From Actinomycetota bacterium (lineage in GTDB: Bacteria; Actinomycetota; Geothermincolia; Geothermincolales; RBG-13-55-18), in NCBI GenBank assembly GCA_016931915.1, contig JAFGDU010000111.1, positions 1-46,692 on the forward strand: DNA of 46,692 nucleotides, written 5' to 3'. This document shows, piece after piece, positions 41,275-46,692 of this stretch. The position numbers were made by a program, and so were the translations under genes. The notes under the pieces are model-generated. The model searched no databases, was not told the origin of the DNA, and was given only the letters and a program-made list of their open reading frames with translations. How positions within the stretch are numbered: the first letter of the stretch is position 1; every line of letters starts with the position of its first letter.

Positions 41275-42426
41275 TTAAAAGGACAGCTCCAGTCCCTGCC
41301 CCTGCAGGATAGCCATGCTGCCGTAGTTGTAAACGTACCTCGCGTAGCACTCTATGGTGATATCCGCGCCGAAGAACGCATGGGGCAGGATGCTGCGGTT
41401 CCCCACCGCGACGCTCAGACCTTCGCTTGAACGCCCTAGCAGATCCTGGGAGGGTTCGTTGAAGGCCACGGTAAAGGGATATTCGTCTTCCTCCTTGTAC
41501 ATGCGGATCACGGGGGGATATTCGCTCTCCACCACCGGCTTACCGCTGAAGATCACTTCCAGCTTCGATTTGAGATCGTATTCGAACCACCCCATGCGGC
41601 TCTGGCAGACGTCGAACGCATACGGGAAGTCGTCGACGGACCACCCCTCTCCCAGGATGATGGCGACCCTACGTCCCTTCGCCACCGAATCCTCCACCAA
41701 GGGGCGGATATCCTCCAGGGTGTTCGCTCTACCCAGATCGGTGCTGACGGGAACGTTACCATCGCTGCGCCCCAGCCTGGCCGGGGGTCTGGCCATGACC
41801 AGGGAGCATTTGATGGCCCAGTCTTTATCCATCTCGACCAGGTAATCGGGGAAGCGGCGGTAGAAAGCGTCGCATCCGCCGAATTCGTTGCGGAAGTCCT
41901 CGCGAGGGGTCAGGCGGCGCAACTGCGGTACATTGCTCACCAGCTCCACGTCCCCGGGAGTGGGATGATAGAGCCCGCAGGTATGGCCGGACACCCCGCT
42001 CACCGCCGCCATTCCCTCGAGGTGCATAAGGTCGACGTACCCCTCCAGGGCGGTATAACCCCCCAGGCCGATGATCAGGGGCTCGTAGCCGGATGCTTCG
42101 CGCACGAACCGGTCGACCTGGAGTTTCAATTCCGCGAAGGCAGTTGCGAGTTCGGCGTCCGACAGCCCCCCGAACATGGCGCGGAAACTCTGGTTGGCGA
42201 ATTGGAGTACGATCAGGGTAGGGTCGAAGGCATCTATGGCATCCAGCGCCTGGTCGACCACCCAGGTGTTTCCGTGGGGAGAAAGATCGCCCGGATAGGT
42301 GCGCCGCGCCAGGAGGTCGGAAACGGTTTGCCACTTCCCTTCCAATCCATCGAGCTGCCGCCCCGTCTCCATATCCACCCAGGCCTGCCATTCACCTACA
42401 TCTAAGAGGCCGATTTCCCCGGCCAT
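41275..42426 (-). CDS. Uncharacterised protein, first of two tandem paralogues
   Basis: A 383-residue cytoplasmic-looking protein. Its conserved points with the paralogue are GEWQAW (11-16), YPGDLSP (44-50), EDFRNEFGGCDAFYRRFPDY (176-195), RMGWFEYDL (277-285) and VGNRSILPHAFFGADITIEC (341-360), then YARYVYNYGS. The conserved Cys185, His349 and Cys360 are candidates for metal or substrate binding. The start codon overlaps the stop of the radical SAM gene by one base (TGATG at 42428-42424), implying coupled translation. I do not recognise the family. The radical SAM enzyme upstream may act on it or with it. Confidence 0.88.
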   Translation of the reverse strand: MAGEIGLLDVGEWQAWVDMETGRQLDGLEGKWQTVSDLLARRTYPGDLSPHGNTWVVDQALDAIDAFDPTLIVLQFANQSFRAMFGGLSDAELATAFAELKLQVDRFVREASGYEPLIIGLGGYTALEGYVDLMHLEGMAAVSGVSGHTCGLYHPTPGDVELVSNVPQLRRLTPREDFRNEFGGCDAFYRRFPDYLVEMDKDWAIKCSLVMARPPARLGRSDGNVPVSTDLGRANTLEDIRPLVEDSVAKGRRVAIILGEGWSVDDFPYAFDVCQSRMGWFEYDLKSKLEVIFSGKPVVESEYPPVIRMYKEEDEYPFTVAFNEPSQDLLGRSSEGLSVAVGNRSILPHAFFGADITIECYARYVYNYGSMAILQGQGLELSF

Positions 42427-43436
42427 CAGACCGCCTCCTCCGTTTCGGCCGAGTCCCAGTCTACCCAGCCGCCCTCGATCCCCAGCACCCCGCCGCACTT
42501 GGGGCAGGCGCCGTCCTCGAGATCGAAGGATACGGGCTTGACGCCGCATCCGCCCAGCCCGACCCTTTCGATGAGGCGCCGGCCGCATTGTGGGCAATAG
42601 GTTGACAACCATTGCGAGCCGGCGAAGTTGCCGAAGTAAATATGGTTGAGGAAGAGCCCGGCTTCCTGCAGTCCGTTTGCGATCTGCCGCACATCCGGAT
42701 AATCCCTGTCGGCCATCTTGTACTCGGGTAGCAGGCGGAAGACGTGCCACGGTATATTCGTATCGATGCCCCCCAACCACATTGCAAGGCGCCCGATATG
42801 GTCTTCGTTGAGTCCGGCGATGATGGGGGTGGTTACTTCCAGGTGGGTCCGGCCGTGGTAGTATTCCACATTTCGCTTGACGGGGGCGACACTCTCTCCA
42901 TCCACGTATTCCCGGTAGAAATGGTCGTCGAACCCCTTTACGCTCACGTTTATGAAGTCGGAGGCCTCGGCCAGTCGTTGCGCCGTCGCCTCCGTCTGGT
43001 AGCCATTGGTAAGGCAGCCTACGGGAAGGCCTGAGGCGTGGGCTTCCTCGGCTACCGCGAGGTAATAATCGATGGACACGGTGGGCTCGTTCATGGCAAA
43101 GGCGATATTGTGGCATCCGGTCTGGCGGGCCCTCTTGACCAGCTTCTCCGGCTCCAGCCGCATGAGGTAGATATCCTCCAGGCGCCCCCTGGCAAGGTAG
43201 GCGTTAGAGCAGTAGTGGCAATCCAGGTTGCACCCGGCCGTGGCGAAGACCAGGGTTCGGGAGCCGGGGTAAAAATGGAACACGGGCAGGGATTCGATCC
43301 GCCATACCATGAGCAGGGAAACGTGCTCGGGATACCTCGTTTCCAGCCGGCCGCCGCGGTTTTCATACATGTTACAGTAGCCGTACTCGCCCTCCGCTAT
43401 CTGACATCTCCGTTCGCAGATACCGCACTCTATCAT
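42426..43436 (-). CDS. AmmeMemoRadiSam-like radical SAM enzyme
   Basis: A 336-residue radical SAM protein. The SAM cluster motif is CNLDCHYC (Cys69, 73, 76), preceded by SLPVFHFYPGSRTLVFATAG, very like the AmmeMemoRadiSam and PflA-type activases. An additional N-terminal Cys set (CGICERRC..EGEYGYC, Cys4-21) matches the extra cluster of that group, and a C-terminal zinc ribbon (CPQCG...CPKCGG) is appended. The partners AMMECR1 and Memo of the named system are not here; two tandem paralogues of unknown fold follow instead. It starts about 75 bases after the ABC ATPase gene. It probably modifies a protein or a small cofactor. Confidence 0.88.
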   Translation of the reverse strand: MIECGICERRCQIAEGEYGYCNMYENRGGRLETRYPEHVSLLMVWRIESLPVFHFYPGSRTLVFATAGCNLDCHYCSNAYLARGRLEDIYLMRLEPEKLVKRARQTGCHNIAFAMNEPTVSIDYYLAVAEEAHASGLPVGCLTNGYQTEATAQRLAEASDFINVSVKGFDDHFYREYVDGESVAPVKRNVEYYHGRTHLEVTTPIIAGLNEDHIGRLAMWLGGIDTNIPWHVFRLLPEYKMADRDYPDVRQIANGLQEAGLFLNHIYFGNFAGSQWLSTYCPQCGRRLIERVGLGGCGVKPVSFDLEDGACPKCGGVLGIEGGWVDWDSAETEEAV

Positions 43437-43510
43437 CTCCGCAACAACTCCAATCTTCTTGGTTTTCCGTGCACTCCCTACATACAGCGGGTGCCAGTCT
43501 TCAGAACCTT

Positions 43511-44356
43511 TCAGGCATTCATTTCGTCATCCGTTTTCCCGTTCCGGTCGGTATTATCGTGGACAGGATCGGGCCGAAGCCGTACGTCAGCCGTGGGTAC
43601 GACTACCCTTGTGCCACCTTCGGTAAGTTCGCACTTCACCTCCATCCCGTAGACCTTGGACAGGTTCTCCCCGCTGAGCATCTCATCAACCGGGCCGTGA
43701 TCGAGCATCACGCCGTTGCACAGGAGTGCGGCGTAATCGCAGTAACGCAAGGCGAGGTTGGGATCGTGCAGGGTTATAATGGCGGTCGCCTTCTTGCCGT
43801 GGGCTATCTTCCTCACCATATCCATGATCACCACCTGGTTGCGCAGATCGAGGTGGGAGGTGGGTTCGTCCAGGAGCAGCATGCGGGCGTCCTGCATGAC
43901 CGCACGGGCCAGAAGGACGAGTTGTCTCTCGCCGGCGGACATCTGCATATAGTACTGGTCCGCCAGTTGATCTATGCCCAGCGATGCCATAACTTCCCAG
44001 GCCTCGTCGCGGGCGCGGGGTCCCGGGGATGACCATACACTCATGTGAGGGGCCTTGCCCATGACCACCATGTCCAGCCCGGTGTAGTTGAAGGGCAGAT
44101 TGGTGGACTGGGGTACGAAGGCCATGGAGAGAGCGATCTCCTTGCGCGACATCGACTGCACCTCCCGCTTCTCCAGCAGTACCTTTCCGCCCAGGGGTTT
44201 CAATATGGCGTTCACGTTGCGCAGGAGAGTGGTCTTGCCGGAGCCGTTCGGACCCAGGAGAGCACATATCGAACCGACGGGGACCTCCAGATCGAGATCG
44301 CGCAGCACCACGTGATCCTTGTAGCCCACCGCCAGATCCACGAGCTCAAGCCGCAT
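43511..44356 (-). CDS. ABC transporter ATPase, FecE/BtuD type
   Basis: A 281-residue ATPase with Walker A GPNGSGKTT, Q-loop FVPQS, signature MSAGERQ, Walker B MLLLDEPTSHLD and switch His in ITLHDPN. It belongs to the metal-chelate (FecE/BtuD) group. The C-terminal 30 residues are a polar tail rich in Asp and Asn. The ATG at 44356 overlaps the permease stop by 11 bases. It powers the importer formed with the permease and the lipoprotein binding protein. Confidence 0.93.
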   Translation of the reverse strand: MRLELVDLAVGYKDHVVLRDLDLEVPVGSICALLGPNGSGKTTLLRNVNAILKPLGGKVLLEKREVQSMSRKEIALSMAFVPQSTNLPFNYTGLDMVVMGKAPHMSVWSSPGPRARDEAWEVMASLGIDQLADQYYMQMSAGERQLVLLARAVMQDARMLLLDEPTSHLDLRNQVVIMDMVRKIAHGKKATAIITLHDPNLALRYCDYAALLCNGVMLDHGPVDEMLSGENLSKVYGMEVKCELTEGGTRVVVPTADVRLRPDPVHDNTDRNGKTDDEMNA

Positions 44357-45410
44357 ACCACACACCGGCTTTCTTTCTCAGCAACAGGTAGGCGAGGAAT
44401 GGCGCCCCTATGAAGGAGGTGATAATGCTGATGGGTATCTCCGAGGTGCTGATGATACGCGCCAGGGTATCCATGAGCAGCAGCAGGGTACCTCCGAGTA
44501 AAGCGCAGAACGGCACCAGGACCTTGTGGTCCGAGCCGGCCAGGTATCGCCCGATGTGGGGTATTACCAGGCCTATCCAGGCGATGGTGCCACAGGCGGA
44601 AATGGAGCTGGCGACGATGAGGGTGGAGACGGTTATAAAGAAGAGGCGCGCCTTGCGCACGTCCACCCCCAGGCTCAAGGCATCCTCGTCCCCCATGGTC
44701 ATGACGTTGAGCCGCCAACCCAGGGCGGAGAGCAGGGTTATGCCCACTACCACTATGGGCAGGGAATAGGCGACGTCGCGCCAGCTGGCGGCATGGAAGC
44801 TGCCCATGGTCCAGAAGACGATGGAGGGCAGCTCCTCGTAGGGGTCGGCGATATACTTGAGGAAGGACAATCCCGCCGTAAATACGGCCGAGACCACGAT
44901 GCCAGCCAGCACCAGCACCACGATGGTACTCTCCTTTGACCTTTCCGCGATGCTGTAGGCGATGAACACTCCCACCATCCCGAACAGAAAGGCCATGGAC
45001 TGGACGGCTATAGCGCCTCCGGTCAGGAACATTATCGCGGTGGCGGCACCGAAGCTCGCCCCCGAGGATACGCCCAGTATATCGGGGGATACCAGCGGGT
45101 TGCGGAAAAGTCCCTGGAAAACAGCACCGGAGGAACCCAGGGCCGCTCCCACCCCGATGGCCAGAATGGTGCGGGGGAGCCTTATGTTCCAGAAAACGGT
45201 GTTCATGGCGGCTGCGTTGGGGCCGAGGTCCACCCCCAGCCCCAACTTCGCCAGTATCAGCTTGACTATATTGATTGGATTAATCGGATATCGCCCTACG
45301 CTCATAGAGAGAAAGAAGGCAGCGAGGAGCGCCAGCGCGATCAGGATCAGTTTCCTGTTCTTGTTCGCGCTCCCGCTCGATACACCCTGCTGCGTCGCCC
45401 CGCCTTCCAT
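44346..45410 (-). CDS. ABC transporter permease, FecCD/BtuC type
   Basis: A 354-residue polytopic permease with about ten helices: after a polar N-terminus comes LILIALALLAAFFLSMSVG, then family motifs LPRTILAIGVGAALGSSGAV, FQGLFRNPLVSPDILGVSSG and the coupling-helix region ACGTIAWIGLVIPHIGRYLAG. The group imports siderophores, haem, cobalamin, nickel/cobalt chelates and also molybdate/tungstate (MolB-type). It starts five bases after the binding-protein gene, so expression is coupled. Confidence 0.93.
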   Translation of the reverse strand: MEGGATQQGVSSGSANKNRKLILIALALLAAFFLSMSVGRYPINPINIVKLILAKLGLGVDLGPNAAAMNTVFWNIRLPRTILAIGVGAALGSSGAVFQGLFRNPLVSPDILGVSSGASFGAATAIMFLTGGAIAVQSMAFLFGMVGVFIAYSIAERSKESTIVVLVLAGIVVSAVFTAGLSFLKYIADPYEELPSIVFWTMGSFHAASWRDVAYSLPIVVVGITLLSALGWRLNVMTMGDEDALSLGVDVRKARLFFITVSTLIVASSISACGTIAWIGLVIPHIGRYLAGSDHKVLVPFCALLGGTLLLLMDTLARIISTSEIPISIITSFIGAPFLAYLLLRKKAGVWYAA

Positions 45411-45415
45411 CTTCG

Positions 45416-46483
45416 CTAGATGGTGCCGCCCATTTCCGTAAAGCTCTTGCCGAAGAACTTCTCGAAGTATTCATCCGCGTACTCCAGGACATCCACGTCC
45501 TCGAATTCGTCCGGCTGCAGGGTCTTGGCGCACCATACCAGTCCCAGGACCGCTTGCATGGAGGGATAATCCCAGGGCGCGAGCTCGGAGGGGAACCACA
45601 TCACGTTGCCGTCCTTGACCGCCGTGAGATCGGCGAAGGTCGCATCAGCCGTTATTTGTTCGGGGGTCGCGGGGCCGTAATGCACCACGAACACGTATTC
45701 GGGATCCCAGGCGAGGACCTGCTCCGCCGAGACCTCTTTCCAACCCCCGCTGAGTTCCTTGGCCACGTTGTCCCCGCCGCAGAGATCGAAGACAAAGCTC
45801 TGATACATGTCACCGCCGGCGGTGCTGAGCATGCCGGTTGACCCGGCAAGGTAAACCGTTGCCCTTTCGTCGTCCGGCAGATCCGCCAGCCTCTCCTCGA
45901 TCATATCCTGGATGTCCTGGTAGTAGGCCACGTACTCCTCGGCCTTGTCCTCGCAGCCCATGGCCAGCCCGAACATCTCGACCGACTCGGCCAGGAGGTC
46001 CAGGTCCTCGCAGTTGACGCCCAGGACGTTGAAGCCCAGGGCTTCCAGTTGGTCCACCTGTTCGCTCCCCCGAGAGCAGGGTACGAAAACCACATCCGGC
46101 TCTAGGGAAGCGAGGGTCTCCGTGTTGATCTCCTTGGGGTTTCCCACCGAGGGTATCTCGGTGAAGCCGGGGTCTATCTGGGAGAAGAAAGCATCACTCA
46201 TACTATGGGAGGGCGCGTCGCAGCCCACCAGCTTGTCCTGCTGCCCCAGGGCGAAGACGATCTGGGTAGCTATGCCGTAATTGGTGGCCACCCGCTCCAC
46301 GTCGGCGGGTAGTTCAACCTCCCTGCCCAACTGGTCGACCACGATTTTGGTGGTCGGCTCCTCCTCGACGGCATCGTCTCCGTTGTCTCCACAACCCACG
46401 ACAAGGATCGACGTCACCGCGAATACCATCACAAGCAGGACTACCAATAGAGATTCTATTCTCTTGCGACTCAATGCTGTCAC
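45416..46483 (-). CDS. Substrate-binding lipoprotein of FecB/BtuF type
   Basis: A 355-residue periplasmic-binding-fold lipoprotein: basic start (LSRKRIES), hydrophobic core and LVVGC lipobox, followed by an acidic linker and the fold (KIVVDQLGREVELPADVERV to the end). A long helix linking two lobes (DIQDMIEERLADLP) marks the chelate/vitamin B12 class rather than the sugar class. Start GTG at 46483 with GGAAAGAAGGG; a TTG is three codons later. It is first in the eight-gene operon and preceded by a structured leader. Iron chelate, cobalamin, molybdate or tungstate could be the ligand; the leader argues for Mo/W but weakly. Confidence 0.92.
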   Translation of the reverse strand: MTALSRKRIESLLVVLLVMVFAVTSILVVGCGDNGDDAVEEEPTTKIVVDQLGREVELPADVERVATNYGIATQIVFALGQQDKLVGCDAPSHSMSDAFFSQIDPGFTEIPSVGNPKEINTETLASLEPDVVFVPCSRGSEQVDQLEALGFNVLGVNCEDLDLLAESVEMFGLAMGCEDKAEEYVAYYQDIQDMIEERLADLPDDERATVYLAGSTGMLSTAGGDMYQSFVFDLCGGDNVAKELSGGWKEVSAEQVLAWDPEYVFVVHYGPATPEQITADATFADLTAVKDGNVMWFPSELAPWDYPSMQAVLGLVWCAKTLQPDEFEDVDVLEYADEYFEKFFGKSFTEMGGTI

Positions 46484-46499
46484 CCCTTCTTTCCTGGAT

Positions 46500-46690
46500 C
46501 AATTATCCGCCAGATGTTCATGCCGGGATCCGTTGCCGCTATGGCGCGTATTAGTGGGATTCCGGATCTAGCGGCACTACAGGTTGGTGAAGTACCTGGC
46601 ACCCACCTCCTTTCCAAGCACGGGAGGCGCAAGGGTTTCCCCCGGCACCCTATCGGTCCACCGCCATAGCCTTCGGCCTTAGGCACATGG
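46500..46690 (-). promoter_or_regulatory. Structured 5' leader, possible Mo/W-cofactor-type riboswitch
   Basis: No gene lies upstream of the binding-protein gene here. Read on the minus strand, the leader has CCTCC (46627-46623) pairing with GGAGG (46610-46606) around GGAAAGG, followed by TGGGTGCC, and a CAGGT/ACCTG hairpin (46598-46580). Nearer the gene are GCCGCTA (46575-46569), GATCCG (46568-46563), then TAGCGGC (46540-46534) and CGGATC (46532-46527). The two pairings interleave, so they would be mutually exclusive or a pseudoknot. The CCTCCCG/GGAAAGGAGGTGGG core resembles, from memory, the Moco RNA motif. This needs a covariance search and the assignment is tentative. Confidence 0.4.
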
Positions 46691-46692
46691 AC

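Noticed and set aside
1..46692. CRISPR array, rRNA genes or a replication origin
   Set aside because: No regularly spaced repeats, no rRNA sequence and no DnaA-box cluster were noticed anywhere in the window.

Overview
The window is dense, GC-rich bacterial DNA (roughly 60% G+C by eye, with a few AT-rich islands) from what looks like a strict or near-strict anaerobe. It holds many 4Fe-4S proteins, a molybdenum- or tungsten-type formate-dehydrogenase-like enzyme, RnfC and RnfD, an AmmeMemoRadiSam-like radical SAM enzyme and repeated acyl-CoA oxidation genes. The C-terminal repeats of the serine hydrolase and the zinc-ribbon/lipoprotein genes recall uncultured anaerobic Actinomycetota, but taxonomy cannot be fixed from the sequence alone.

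Left part (1-9.3 kb, + strand): a consensus promoter overlaps a perfect FadR/TetR-type operator and drives a five-gene acyl-CoA cluster: acyl-CoA dehydrogenase, DapA-family lyase, two-domain VOC protein, flavodoxin/ATC-hydrolase-like fusion, and a second acyl-CoA dehydrogenase that has lost the catalytic Glu. A 3' fragment of tRNA-Ser(UGA) follows, probably the distal att site of an integrated element lying to its left. Then come two alpha/beta hydrolases and another ATC-hydrolase-like gene.

Middle part (9.4-21.8 kb): a minus-strand operon encodes two membrane-anchored zinc-ribbon paralogues around a lipoprotein rich in G-x3-G/GY repeats. A plus-strand run follows: a stand-alone LarC C-terminal-domain protein, a 620-residue protein I cannot place, acyl-CoA dehydrogenase, enoyl-CoA hydratase and SDR. 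On the minus strand are ppk1 (start codon unresolved) with sixA, a DUF1638-like protein and a ferredoxin.

Redox island (21.8-29.8 kb): an ArsR repressor is divergent from an operon with a strong promoter and a ~325-nt leader. The operon encodes an FdnG-like catalytic subunit (Sec to Cys, His to Gln), an FdnH-like iron-sulfur subunit, RnfC, RnfD and FdhE. No FdnI-type cytochrome b and no other rnf gene is present here, so electrons may pass between the oxidoreductase and a minimal RnfC-RnfD module.

Right part (30-46.7 kb, all minus strand): a Fic protein in AT-rich flanks; a methyltransferase and an alpha/beta hydrolase; a poly-Cys 4Fe-4S protein with a winged-helix-like N-terminus; a dihydroorotate-dehydrogenase-fold/ferredoxin fusion; a TetR regulator; and a secreted class-A-beta-lactamase-like serine hydrolase. 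Last comes an apparent eight-gene operon: FecB/FecCD/FecE-type importer, radical SAM enzyme, two tandem paralogues of unknown fold, TrmO-like and DUF364-like proteins. Its upstream leader can form structured, mutually exclusive stems and resembles a molybdenum/tungsten-cofactor riboswitch. The FDH-like/RnfCD island and this eight-gene operon are the best candidates for undescribed systems.
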